From assembly GCA_963744275.1 (NCBI GenBank), contig CAVUSX010000011.1, positions 124,001 through 188,000 of the forward strand: DNA of 64,000 nt. Direction: 5' to 3'. This stretch comes from VAZQ01 sp963744275 (GTDB taxonomy: Bacteria > Pseudomonadota > Alphaproteobacteria > Rhizobiales > Xanthobacteraceae). The notes under the pieces were generated by a model. The model saw nothing but the letters and a program-made list of their open reading frames with translations, was not told where the DNA came from and made no database searches. The translations under genes were made by a program, and so were the position numbers. Each line of letters starts with the position of its first letter. Position 1 is the first letter of the stretch. Below are positions 54,485-63,198 of the stretch, piece by piece.

Positions 54485-55525
54485 ATGGATTTGTGGAAGG
54501 AGCCGATGACCTGGAAGGTGGCGGGCGTCCTCTTGGCCGGGCTCGTCACATTGTTCGTCCTGATCGGCTTGGAGGTGCGCAGCCACGTCCGCAAGGGTCC
54601 GCGGCTCCCGGACCCGCCGCGGGCTCCCAGCGGGACCTTCTCACGCGCCGCTGCCCGGCTCGGACTGATCGTCGCTCCGTTCGCGGCCATCGGATTGTTG
54701 TTCGGCACGGTGGCGGCTGCCGTGGCCTTGGGGGTGGCGGCCGCAACCGTGTTTTGGTCCTTGCGCTACGCCGGGCCCGCCATTCTGGCGCAATGCGGCG
54801 CGCGCCCCGTGACCGACCGCAATCTCGTCGATGCCGTAAGTGACCTCGCCGCGAAGGCCGGCATTGCGGCGCCACGCGTCCTGGAGATTCAAGAGACGCA
54901 TCCGAATGCCTTCGCGCTCGGCCCCGATCCGGCCCATGCGGCGATCATCATGACGCTCGGTTTGCGCAGCCGCCTGACGGCCGACGAGTTGCTCGCCGTC
55001 ATGGCGCATGAAATCTCCCTCATCGCGCGGCGCGAAACCTGGCGGGCGACGCTTTGTGTGACGCTCATGAGCCCGATCGCGGCGCTCGCCTTGCGGCTGC
55101 GGCTGATCGGGCCCTGCGTGCATCGCCAGGGCTTCGGGGCGTTCATGTTCCTGGTGCTCTTGGCGCCGGTTTCGGCGCTGGTGCGGCGGCTGGCGGGCTC
55201 GCGCGCACGGGCGTATCGGGCCGACCGGGATGGCGCCCTGCTGTGCGGCAATCCGGACCACCTGATCACGGCGCTGCGCAAGCTCGACGCCTCGACCCGG
55301 CGCGTTCCCAGCATCACGGCCAACGATCAGCCCGCGGTGGCGGCGCTGTTCATCATCAACCCGTTGCCGAATTCGTGGGTGGGCCGGCTGTTCACCGCCC
55401 AGCTCCCGGTCTCGAAACGAATCGAGCGCCTCGAGGCTCTTTCAGATAAGCCGCGACCCGGCACGGCAGGATCGGATTTTCCGCCCGATCATGCGACGCT
55501 TCGAAACGCGAGCGCGATGAGCTGA
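54485..55525 (+). CDS. HtpX/M48-like membrane protein lacking zinc ligands
   Basis: A 346-residue protein with N-terminal membrane helices (about 11-30, 60-95) and the M48 core: AGIAAPRVLEIQETHPNAFA, AIIMTLGLRSRLTADELLAV, MAHEISLIARRETWRATLCV, two more helices, SRARAYRADRDGALLCGNPD and HLITALRKLD. In active M48 proteases the zinc motif is HExxH, and the third ligand is Glu in SR.REY.AD. Here the second His is Leu179 (H175-E-I-S-L) and the Glu is Ala243. Both are clean substitutions in an intact frame. The protein is therefore probably not a zinc protease and may have kept only a structural or chaperone-like role. Confidence 0.82.
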   Translation: MDLWKEPMTWKVAGVLLAGLVTLFVLIGLEVRSHVRKGPRLPDPPRAPSGTFSRAAARLGLIVAPFAAIGLLFGTVAAAVALGVAAATVFWSLRYAGPAILAQCGARPVTDRNLVDAVSDLAAKAGIAAPRVLEIQETHPNAFALGPDPAHAAIIMTLGLRSRLTADELLAVMAHEISLIARRETWRATLCVTLMSPIAALALRLRLIGPCVHRQGFGAFMFLVLLAPVSALVRRLAGSRARAYRADRDGALLCGNPDHLITALRKLDASTRRVPSITANDQPAVAALFIINPLPNSWVGRLFTAQLPVSKRIERLEALSDKPRPGTAGSDFPPDHATLRNASAMS

Positions 55526-55545
55526 TGGATTCGGGTTCATAAACT

Positions 55546-56594
55546 CTATTCGAGAAAATGGCGGGCCCGGCGCGCCAAGTCGGAAGGTGTGTTCACCACC
55601 CGCTCGACGATTCCTTGCAGGGCTTCCCCGCCGATCGGGGCGACATCGAAATTCAATGCCTTGGCTTCCGCCAGGAAATCCGCATCCCGCATGACCGCGT
55701 CGAATGCCGCACGCAGCGCCGCCACGCGCTCCGGCGGAACGCCCGGCGCGACCGCAAAGGGGCGTCCGAGCTGTGCGCCGGAGAGGACGAGCTCGATGAT
55801 CCGCCGTTCATCGGCGCCCGCGACCATCTCGTCGATCGCGGGCGCGTCGAGATCGGAAACGGCCGGCCCGAAGCGCGCAATGACGTTGATCCTGTGCTCC
55901 TTGATCCAATCCGGCTTGGTGGTCTTCCAGCTCGCCCAGGAATTGTCGCGACCATCGACCTCGCCCCGCTCCATGGCGAGATTGATCTGGGTGCCGCTGG
56001 CATAGCCGGTGACGATCTTGAACCGGGTGCCCAGGAATTCATTCATCAATGCGGGAAACCCATAGGTGTTGGAGCCTCTCGCCGTGGCGCCGATGACGAT
56101 CTCGCGTTCGCGGACGTCCTGGATGGTCTTCACGCCGGTGGTGTGCCACGCCACCATGGTCTCGACCGAGGGCGCGATGGTGCCGAGCCAGCGCAATTTC
56201 TCGACTTCGTACTGGACGCCCGGCAATCCCACCACTTGCGCGGCCGGCAAGGCGGGTTGCACCAGCACCACGTAAGTGCCGTCGCGCGGCGCCTGGTTGT
56301 AGAGATAGTTCAGCACCTTCATTCCGCTGGCCCCGACCATGTTCTGGGTCACGGTCGACGGATTGCCGGGAATGTGCCGGCCGATATATTTCGCCAACAG
56401 CCGCGTCAGCAGATCGAACTCTCCCCCCACGCCCACGCCGACCAGCATGCTCAGCGTCTTGCCGCGATAGAAGTCGCCGACCGGTTGCGCCTGCGCCTCT
56501 TGCGCCTGCGCGCCTTGGGGGCGTCGCCCAGCCACACGACCATGAGCGAGGCGACCAGTACAGCGGGCTTGAGGCGCGAGCGCCGAAGCGACAT
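55546..56594 (-). CDS. Tripartite tricarboxylate transporter receptor (TctC/Bug family, one frameshift)
   Basis: Composite of about 349 residues. The ATG at 56594 starts MSLRRSRLKPAVLVASLMVV, a signal peptide. A missing base in the C run near 56513 separates it from QGAQAQEAQAQPVGDFYRGK. The body: LSMLVGVGVGGEFDLLTRLL, HIPGNPSTVTQNMVGASGM, LPAAQVVGLPG, IVIGATARGSNTYGFPALM, VAPGVPPERVAALRAAFDAV. The usual GYPPGG/GFPPGG loop is GVGVGGEFD, which suggests an unusual ligand. It points away from the thioredoxin-reductase-like gene, with a shared promoter region of about 90 bases. Confidence 0.83.
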
Positions 56595-56685
56595 GGTCCT
56601 TCTTTCTGTCTTGACCCAGCGGCCGTTATCCTCGTCCATGATGCCGCGCCTCCGACCCACCCACAATCCGCCGATCGAGGAGCAG

Positions 56686-57606
56686 ATGCAGGATTTCGAC
56701 CTCGTGGTCGTCGGCGCCGGGGTGGCGGGGCTCACCGCCGCCACGTTCGCGGCCCGTCATGGTCTGAACGTCGTGGTGGTCGAGCGGATGGGTGCCGGCG
56801 GCCAAATCGTGAATGCGGAAAGCATCGAGAACTTTCCCGGCTTTCCCCAGGGCATCGCCGGCCATGAGCTCGGTCCGCTTCTGCACGAGCAGGCCGAGAC
56901 CGCGGGCGCGGAAGTCCGGCTCGATTCGGTCGAGGGGATCGAGCTCGCCGGCACGCATCGCGTCGTGCGGGCGGCGGCGGAGGCGTTGCGGGCCCGCGCC
57001 GTGATCATCGCGGCCGGCTCGGCCCCGCGCGCGCTTGGAATTCCAGGCGAGGAAAAGCTGCGCGGCCGCGGCGTGTCGCACTGCGCCGCGTGCGACGGGC
57101 CTTTGCTGGCCGCGCAGGAGGTCTGCGTCATCGGCGGCGGCGACTCGGCGCTCGACGAAGCGCTGGTGCTCGCGCGTCACGCCGCCCGGGTCACGGTCTT
57201 TCACCGCGACGCGCGCTTCACCGCCCAGCAGGCGCTGCAGGACAAGGCGGCAGCCACCCGCCGGATCGAGCTCAGCGCGGAAACCTCCGTCGAGGAGATC
57301 CTCGGCCAGGATGCCGTCTGCGGCGTGCGGCTGCGGGCGCTGCGCACCGGCGCGAGCCGCGTGCAAGATGTCAAAGGCGTCTTCATCCAGGTCGGGCTCG
57401 CCCCCAATACGGCCTTCCTGCGCGGCCTGCTCGAGCTCGACGCGAGCGGCCACATCCAAACCGACATCCTGATGCGCACGTCGGTCAAGGGAATATTCGC
57501 GGCCGGCGACATCCGCGCCGACTCGGTCGCGCAGCTGGCGGCCGCGGCGGGCGATGGCGCGACCGCCGCGATCTCGGCCTTCCGCTATCTCGGGCATGGC
57601 GGATGA
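56686..57606 (+). CDS. Thioredoxin reductase-like flavoprotein
   Basis: A 306-residue protein. The ATG at 56686 has GAGGAG five bases upstream; the open frame continues further 5' without similarity. FAD site: DFDLVVVGAGVAGLTAATFA, NVVVVERMGAGGQIVNAESI, ENFPGF. The redox pair C133-A-A-C136 lies in VSHCAACDGPLL, one residue off the standard CATC. NADPH site: EVCVIGGGDSALDEALVLAR, VTVFHRDARF. End: VKGIFAAGDIRADSVAQLAA. The family reduces thioredoxin or similar dithiol proteins. The UGSC-type dithiol protein encoded 88 bases later is a possible partner, an inference. Confidence 0.88.
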   Translation: MQDFDLVVVGAGVAGLTAATFAARHGLNVVVVERMGAGGQIVNAESIENFPGFPQGIAGHELGPLLHEQAETAGAEVRLDSVEGIELAGTHRVVRAAAEALRARAVIIAAGSAPRALGIPGEEKLRGRGVSHCAACDGPLLAAQEVCVIGGGDSALDEALVLARHAARVTVFHRDARFTAQQALQDKAAATRRIELSAETSVEEILGQDAVCGVRLRALRTGASRVQDVKGVFIQVGLAPNTAFLRGLLELDASGHIQTDILMRTSVKGIFAAGDIRADSVAQLAAAAGDGATAAISAFRYLGHGG

Positions 57607-57693
57607 GCCGGCCGCACGGCCCTGCCTATACTTGCCGCGACGCCGGTCTTATACTGATGCGCGAATTCGATCGACCGTCAGGGAAATGCCGCC

Positions 57694-58335
57694 ATGAACA
57701 TCGTGACCACGCCGAACGATCTGACCAAGCTCGAGGTCCTGGACCGGTCGGGGGACAAGATCACCGTGCTCAATCCGATGGGCTATCCGCCCAGGATCAC
57801 CCGGAAGACCGCGGCCCCGCGCCTGGAGAGCTTGAACGGCAAGACCATCTATCTGGTCGACTGCCGGTTCGATGATTCGATCGAGCTCCTGAAGCAGGTG
57901 CAGGCCTGGTTCGCGGCCCACATGCCGGAGGTCACGACCCGCATCGTCTCCCTGTCGGCGACCTATCAGCACGACGATCCCAAGACCTGGGAGGAGATCA
58001 AGGCCAATGGCGACGCCGCCATCGTGGGGGTCGGCCATTGCAGCAATTGCTCGCCGGCGGTCGCCACCCACGCCATCACGCTCGAAACCAAATACGGGGT
58101 GCCGACGGTGGCGCTGCACACCGACAAGTTCGACCGGGTGGTGCAGTCCGTGACCAAAATGGCGGGCTTGCCGCAGGCCGCGCGCGCGTTCGTGCCGCAG
58201 CCGGTCATGGGCAAGACCGCCGCCGAGCTCGAGGCCTACGTCAACGGCAAGGATCCGATCTCCGGCCGCCCGGTCATGCAGGAAATCATCGAGGCGCTCA
58301 CGGTGGCGCTCGACGACGCCCATGCCGGCGTGTGA
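57694..58335 (+). CDS. UGSC-family (cysteine form) redox-type protein
   Basis: A 213-residue soluble protein. It has ITVLNPMGYPPRITRKTAAP, LNGKTIYLVDCRFDDSIELL and the Cys pair in VGVGHCSNCSPAVATHAITL (C116, C119). This matches the layout of the UGSC family, named after a Sec-Gly-Ser-Cys site in its selenoprotein members; here both positions are Cys (C-S-N-C). The fold resembles periplasmic-binding/glutamate-racemase-like Rossmann domains. Function in the family is unproved. The gene follows the thioredoxin-reductase-like gene and is followed 8 bases later by another conserved gene. Confidence 0.7.
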   Translation: MNIVTTPNDLTKLEVLDRSGDKITVLNPMGYPPRITRKTAAPRLESLNGKTIYLVDCRFDDSIELLKQVQAWFAAHMPEVTTRIVSLSATYQHDDPKTWEEIKANGDAAIVGVGHCSNCSPAVATHAITLETKYGVPTVALHTDKFDRVVQSVTKMAGLPQAARAFVPQPVMGKTAAELEAYVNGKDPISGRPVMQEIIEALTVALDDAHAGV

Positions 58336-58343
58336 CGTGTGAC

Positions 58344-59405
58344 ATGTCGTTGTTCGACACCACGACGCCGCGGCTGCTCGCTCCCGATACGGAAGAGAAC
58401 CTCCAGCGCCTGTTCCTGGAGAACGATTGGACCGACAAGCTTCCGATCGTGCTGCCGACCGAAAAGCGCGTCGCCGCCATGCTGGCGCATACCAGCCGCA
58501 AAGCCAGCGACATCGTCGGCCATATGCAGCCGGTCAAGTTTCGGGTGGCCTGGGAATACACCGTCGAGCAAGTGGCGGTGAATGCCGTCATGGCGGGAGC
58601 CGAGCCGGAATATTTTCCGGTCATTCTGGCGCTCGCCGCATCGCAGGTCTCGGCGCGCGGCAGCACCTCGAGCTCGGCCGCCGCCATGGTGGTGGTGAAC
58701 GGTCCGATCCGGCACGAGATCGGAATGAACGCCGGCATCGGGGCGATGGGGCCCTACAACCACGCCAATGCCACCATCGGGCGGGCCTACGGCCTGCTTT
58801 CGCAGAACCTGCAGGGCGGCTCGGTGCCCGGCGTGACCTTCATGGGCTCGCAGGGCAACGGCTATACCTACAACAATCTCACCTTCGCGGAGAACGAGGA
58901 GCGCAGCCCCTGGGAACCGCTGCATGTGCAGAAGGGCTTTAAAGCCACCGACAGCACGGTGAGCATCTTCTACGGCTGCCGCTCGACCACCTTCTGCCTC
59001 GGGCTGCGCGCGAAATATTGGCGCGAGCACGTGCGCGACATGCTGTTGGGCATCGATGGCCATTCCTCGCCGTGCCTGTTGCTCGATCCGATCACGGCGC
59101 GGCAGTTCATCGACCGCGGCGGCTTCGACACCAAGGAGAAGCTGATCCGCTTCGTGCACGAGACCGGCGAGATGCCGGCCGGCCGCTATTGGGACCTGCA
59201 GCTGGTGCAGAATTACGTCTATCCGCTGGCCACGTTCGGCGAGGAGCCGATGGCCACCTGGCTCAAAGCCGCGCCCGACGAGCTGATCCGGATTTTCCCG
59301 GAAGAGGACATCAATGTCGTGGTGGTGGGCGGCGAGGCCAACGGCTATTGGCGCATCATGGGGTGCAAATATCGCAAGACCGTCTCCATCGACGATTGGC
59401 GCTAG
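58344..59405 (+). CDS. Conserved protein linked to the UGSC gene, unknown function
   Basis: A 353-residue soluble protein. Notable features: LENDWTDKLPIVLPTEKRVA, YTVEQVAVNAVMAGAEPEYF, GSTSSSAAAMVVVNGPIRHE, IGMNAGIGAMGPYNHANATI, GRAYGLLSQNLQGGSVPGVT and FMGSQGNGYTYNNLTFAENE. Gly- and Asn-rich loops with two Cys near the C-terminal half (GCRSTTFCLG, SSPCLLLD) suggest a cofactor- or metal-dependent enzyme. I do not recognise a characterised family. The eight-base spacing behind the UGSC gene and the overlap with the TctC gene suggest one transcript and a shared substrate. Confidence 0.75.
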   Translation: MSLFDTTTPRLLAPDTEENLQRLFLENDWTDKLPIVLPTEKRVAAMLAHTSRKASDIVGHMQPVKFRVAWEYTVEQVAVNAVMAGAEPEYFPVILALAASQVSARGSTSSSAAAMVVVNGPIRHEIGMNAGIGAMGPYNHANATIGRAYGLLSQNLQGGSVPGVTFMGSQGNGYTYNNLTFAENEERSPWEPLHVQKGFKATDSTVSIFYGCRSTTFCLGLRAKYWREHVRDMLLGIDGHSSPCLLLDPITARQFIDRGGFDTKEKLIRFVHETGEMPAGRYWDLQLVQNYVYPLATFGEEPMATWLKAAPDELIRIFPEEDINVVVVGGEANGYWRIMGCKYRKTVSIDDWR

Positions 59406-60438
59406 CGCGGTCTCGCCGCGCCGACCATCCCGGCGCTCTCTGCTCGCGGCCGTGGTCATGGTCGCGGTAGCGGTGCTCGATTCGCCCGCCGCGTGGGCGC
59501 AGGATTTCTATCGCGGCAAGACGGTGACGCTGTTCGCCGGCCAGCCTCCGGGCGGCGGCATCGACAGCGAGATGCGCCTCGTCGCCCGCTTCCTCGGCCG
59601 GTTCATTCCGGGCGAGCCCGGCATCCTGCCGATGAACATGCAGGGTGCCGGCGGCATCATACTCGGCAACCACCTCTACGGCGTCGCCAAGCCGGACGGG
59701 TTGACGCTCGGCATGCCGGGCCGGACCGGATTTGCTTTGGCGCCGGTCATCAGCGCGGCCGACACCCAATACGACTTGCGGAAGTTCACCTGGATCGGCA
59801 GCTCGGCGAGCAGCAACTTCGTGCTGTGGATGCGCCGAGAGGCCAATATCCGCAGCTTCGACGACCTGAGAAACGCCAAGCGACCGATCGTCATCGCCAG
59901 CAGCGGCAGCACCACCGCGAACTCGATCATGCCCGAGGTGCTGGCCCGCTATGAAAACCTGCCGCTCAAGGTCGTGCGCGGCTATCCGGGGATCAATGAC
60001 GCGATCCTGGCGGTGGAGCGCGGCGAGGCCGATGGCGTGCTCTGCCAGAAGGCCAGCCTGCGCAGCGACATGATCGCCTCCGGGGCAGTGGTGCCGGTCT
60101 TCCAGGTGATGGGGCTCGAGCCCGGCGTCGCCTTGCTCGACGATCTCATCACCGATGGCCGCGAGAAAGCGCTGCTCGAGATGCTGAGCGCGCCGCAGCG
60201 TATCGGCCTGCCGCTGATCGCCCCGCCCGGCGTGCCGGACGATCGCACGGCGATCCTGCGCGGGTCCTACCTGCGCATGGTCGCCAGCCCGGACTATCAG
60301 GTCGAGGCGATGAAACGCGGCCTCGACATGGGGCAACCGAACACCGGCGAGGAGCTTGCCGCCTTCGTGGCCAGCAAGCTGGCGGCGTTTCCCCCCGAGA
60401 CCATCGAGGAATACCGCCGTTTCGTCGATCACAAGTAG
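59314..60438 (+). CDS. Tripartite tricarboxylate transporter receptor (TctC/Bug family)
   Basis: Receptor with signal SRRSLLAAVVMVAVAVLDSP and cleavage near AWAQD. Then FYRGKTVTLFAGQPPGGGID (ligand loop GQPPGGGID), GEPGILPMNMQGAGGIILGN, TWIGSSASSNFVLWM, VIASSGSTTANSIMPEVL and IAPPGVPDDRTAILRGSYLR. The only ATG upstream of the signal is at 59314, which overlaps the preceding gene by 92 bases; an ATG at 59458 lies inside the signal, and rare starts such as ATT at 59395 cannot be excluded. It follows the UGSC-linked genes and precedes the GST gene. No TctA/TctB genes are near. Confidence 0.83.
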   Translation: MSWWWAARPTAIGASWGANIARPSPSTIGASAVSPRRPSRRSLLAAVVMVAVAVLDSPAAWAQDFYRGKTVTLFAGQPPGGGIDSEMRLVARFLGRFIPGEPGILPMNMQGAGGIILGNHLYGVAKPDGLTLGMPGRTGFALAPVISAADTQYDLRKFTWIGSSASSNFVLWMRREANIRSFDDLRNAKRPIVIASSGSTTANSIMPEVLARYENLPLKVVRGYPGINDAILAVERGEADGVLCQKASLRSDMIASGAVVPVFQVMGLEPGVALLDDLITDGREKALLEMLSAPQRIGLPLIAPPGVPDDRTAILRGSYLRMVASPDYQVEAMKRGLDMGQPNTGEELAAFVASKLAAFPPETIEEYRRFVDHK

Positions 60439-60495
60439 CGGCTGCACACGCGTGCGGGCCGCTCCAGTCGCCAACCCGGACTAAAACCTGGATGC

Positions 60496-61278
60496 ATGAC
60501 CATGCTCGAGCTGTATCACGCCGGACTATCGCAAGCTTCGGTCAAGGTGCGCACGACCTTGAAGGAGAAGGGGCTCGCCTACGAAAGCCGCTATCTGCGC
60601 TTGCCGGAGGGCGAGCACCTGACGCCCGAATTTCTCGCCATCAACCCGGACGGCCAGGTTCCGGCGCTGGTGCACGACGGCGAGGTCATCACCGAGACGT
60701 CGGTCATCAACGAGTATCTCGACGACGCCTTTCCGGATCCGCCGCTGCGGCCGGCAAGCGCGATCGAGCGCGCCCGCATGCGCCGCTGGAGCCAGATCGT
60801 GGACGAGCATCTGTTCCATGCCATCGCCACCATCGGCTGGGCGCTCGGTATCGGCCCGATCCTGCGCGAGCGCGGCCGCGACGAGTTCGAGCGGTCGCTT
60901 GAGCGCATCACGCTGCCGTCCAAGCGGCAGAAATGGCTCAAGGCCTATCACGGCTTTCCGCAGGCGGACCTCGACGAGGCGCGCCGAATGATCGCCTACA
61001 GCGTCGAGCGGATGGAGCGCGCGCTCGCGGACCATCCCCATCTGGCGGGACCGAGCTACTCGCTCGCCGACATCAACGTGCTGTCCTCGGCCGAGCGGAT
61101 GCCGCGCTGGGCGCCCGATCTCATGAACCAGACGGTCTCCCCGCGCAGCTGGGACTGGCTGCAGCGGATGCTGGCGCGGCCGGCCGTCAAGGCCACCTAT
61201 TGCGTGTCGGACGAGGCGCCGCCGCGCTCGACCGAGGTGCGGGCGCAGCAAGCCGCGGCAACGGGCGGCGCAATCTGA
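60496..61278 (+). CDS. Glutathione S-transferase family protein
   Basis: A 260-residue protein. N-terminal thioredoxin-like half: LELYHAGLSQASVKVRTTLK, GLAYESRYLRLPEGEHLTPE, FLAINPDGQVPALVHDGEVI, TETSVINEYLDDAFP (the E-S/T-x-x-I motif that holds the gamma-Glu of glutathione). C-terminal helical half: SAIERARMRRWSQIVDEHLF, LADHPHLAGPSYSLADINVL, PAVKATY. It fits bacterial beta/theta-like enzymes such as dichloromethane dehalogenase or ligninolytic ether-cleaving LigE/LigF relatives. It is the last gene of a run with the thioredoxin-reductase-like, UGSC and TctC genes. Confidence 0.88.
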   Translation: MTMLELYHAGLSQASVKVRTTLKEKGLAYESRYLRLPEGEHLTPEFLAINPDGQVPALVHDGEVITETSVINEYLDDAFPDPPLRPASAIERARMRRWSQIVDEHLFHAIATIGWALGIGPILRERGRDEFERSLERITLPSKRQKWLKAYHGFPQADLDEARRMIAYSVERMERALADHPHLAGPSYSLADINVLSSAERMPRWAPDLMNQTVSPRSWDWLQRMLARPAVKATYCVSDEAPPRSTEVRAQQAAATGGAI

Positions 61279-61282
61279 CCGG

Positions 61283-61720
61283 AATTCCGTCCCGCTAACG
61301 CACGTTCTTTTGCATCCATTCGTCCAGCGCCGTAGGGTGGGCAAAGGCGGCCACGACACTCAGATCGGTGCACCACGCCGGGTCCGCCGTGCCCACGCGG
61401 ACTCTCAATCTGCCGAGAGACTGCGCGTGGGCACGGCGCTTCGCTCCTTTGCCCACCCTACGCAAGATTCCGATTGAGTGAAATTCCCGCTATCGCACGT
61501 TCTTTTGCATCCATTCGTCCAGCGCCGTAGGGTGGGCAAAGGCGGCCACGACACTCAGATCGGTGCACCACGCCGGGTCCGCCGTGCCCACGCGGACTTC
61601 TCAATCTGCCGAGAGACTGCGCGTGGGCACGGCGCTTCGCCCCTTTGCCCACCCTACGCAAGATTCCGATTGAGTGAAATTCCCGCTATCGCACGTTCTT
61701 TTGCATCCAGTCGTCCAGCA
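61283..61720. repeat. Tandem 195/196-base duplication of a GTAGGGTGGGCAAA element plus gene tail
   Basis: The unit starting CGCACGTTCTTTTGCATCCA is present at about 61300, 61495 and, as the true gene end, 61691. Each of the first two is followed by CGTAGGGTGGGCAAAGGCGG and, after an inverted half, TTTGCCCACCCTACGCAAGA. The first ~30 bases of each unit encode the last residues (DEWMQKNVR) of the esterase gene at 61686. So the gene's 3' end and the palindrome were copied together. No other gene lies in 61279-61685. Confidence 0.85.
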
Positions 61721-62870
61721 GTCGCGCGATCTCCAGATTGTTCTTCTCGATCATCACCATGTGGCCGTTGCCCCGGATGCCCTTGTCCTGCAGGCGGATG
61801 TGCTCGGTCTTGACCCCGGCCTGATTGAGGTATTTGGCGGTGCAGTGGTCGTAGGTCTGGTGATAGGAGGCTTCCGCCGACACCACCACCACGGGGATGT
61901 TCTTCAGATTGACGAGCTGGCGCGCCGGCTGCTTCTGCATCCAGCAGACGAAGAGGTCCGCGCCATCGGGCTTGGCCTCGCGCTCGATCGCGATCTCGCT
62001 CGGGTCCTTGACCGGCGGATCATAGGTGATCGGGATATCGGTCGGGCCCCATGGGCGCGCCTTGCCGGTGCCGATGACGGTGGCCTCGAACGGCGGTCCG
62101 GCGGGCTCGACGGCGACGATCGCCTTGACCAGCTGCGGTCGCGCGTCCGCGATCAGCCAGCCGAAGGAACCCGACTGCGAGTGCGTCAGCACGATCGCGG
62201 GTCCGATCTTGTCGAGGAGCGCGGCGCCCGCATCCTGGTTGCGCCGTTCGGTCTCCTCGCTGGAGATCACGGTCTCGACCTGCGTGGCGTAGAAGGCGTC
62301 GAAGATCGGATCGCCCTTCTTTCCCTTGTTCGGCCCCTCGCCCGGCCATTGCGTGTGCTTCTTGGCCTGCGGCCAAGTTCCGGCGGTCTCGACCGCAGTG
62401 AACTGGAACTCCTCGTTTGCCGCCGTGAACATCCGGGTCGCGCCGTCGCCCGGATGCCAGGCGGAGCGGCCGCGCATGGGCTGATCGATCATGTAGACCA
62501 CGTAGCCCTGCTCGACGAAGAACTCGGCCCAGCCCTTGCGCCCGTCCGGCGTTCCCATCCAGTTGGTCGCGGTCTGCGCGGCGCCGTGGATGAGCACCAG
62601 CGGATAGGGCCGCCGCACGTCCTTGGGCGCCAGCACCTCGACATAAGCCTGGCCCTGCATGATCTCCTTGCCGGGCTCGCCGACATATTTGCCGCCGACG
62701 TAGAAATAGCCGCGCTGAGCGACCGCCGACTGATCGACGGCCGGCACCGGCAGCTTGGGCGGTTCCGCTCCGGCTTGCCCGGACCACAAGGCCAACGTCG
62801 ATAGGATCAAGGCGCAGACGATGCGCAAGCTCGCGATTTTCGTATCGGCGTGGTTCACAGCGTTGTTCAT
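61686..62870 (-). CDS. Exported alpha/beta-fold esterase/hydrolase
   Basis: A 394-residue protein. The ATG at 62870 has GGGAGGAGG upstream; the frame is open to 62930. Signal IASLRIVCALILSTLALWSG, cleavage near AGAEPP. Core: YPLVLIHGAAQTATNWMGTP (HGA oxyanion loop), GYVVYMIDQPMRGRSAWHPG, AIVLTHSQSGSFGWLIADA with Ser nucleophile (HSQSG), IPVVVVSAEASYHQTYDHCT and GIRGNGHMVMIEKNNLEIA with the catalytic His. It resembles secreted esterases often found near Bug receptors. Its last codons were duplicated downstream (61283-61685). Confidence 0.85.
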   Translation of the reverse strand: MNNAVNHADTKIASLRIVCALILSTLALWSGQAGAEPPKLPVPAVDQSAVAQRGYFYVGGKYVGEPGKEIMQGQAYVEVLAPKDVRRPYPLVLIHGAAQTATNWMGTPDGRKGWAEFFVEQGYVVYMIDQPMRGRSAWHPGDGATRMFTAANEEFQFTAVETAGTWPQAKKHTQWPGEGPNKGKKGDPIFDAFYATQVETVISSEETERRNQDAGAALLDKIGPAIVLTHSQSGSFGWLIADARPQLVKAIVAVEPAGPPFEATVIGTGKARPWGPTDIPITYDPPVKDPSEIAIEREAKPDGADLFVCWMQKQPARQLVNLKNIPVVVVSAEASYHQTYDHCTAKYLNQAGVKTEHIRLQDKGIRGNGHMVMIEKNNLEIARLLDDWMQKNVR

Positions 62871-63151
62871 GGCCTCCTCCCATTGCGGCGTTTGGGCCGC
62901 ACATCTCAAAGCAATAATTTTGGAGCGCAATGCCCGGACCCCGATACTGTAAATGGGCCGGGATGGAGCGTATCATCATCGCAGGGCCGTGCATCGGAGA
63001 TTTTTGTGTCCCCCGCGGCCCGGTTGCGACCCGCTCGCGATATGCACGACATGACGGCGGCGCCCGGGACTTGAATCCGCCCGACCGAATCGCGCTCTCG
63101 AGCTCGCCTAGCGGCGCGCGTTGTTTGATTTGAGCGGTTGGTTGTGTGTAG

Positions 63152-63172
63152 GGGCGGGCCTTGTGCCCGCCC
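63152..63172. repeat. GGGCGGGC/GCCCGCCC hairpin beyond folD
   Basis: An 8-base-pair stem with loop CTTGT lies about 27 bases past the folD stop. No T run follows on the minus strand, so it is more likely a small dispersed hairpin than a classic terminator, although it may stop transcription. Confidence 0.45.
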
Positions 63173-63198
63173 GCGTCGCCACAGAGCAGCGAGCCGGG

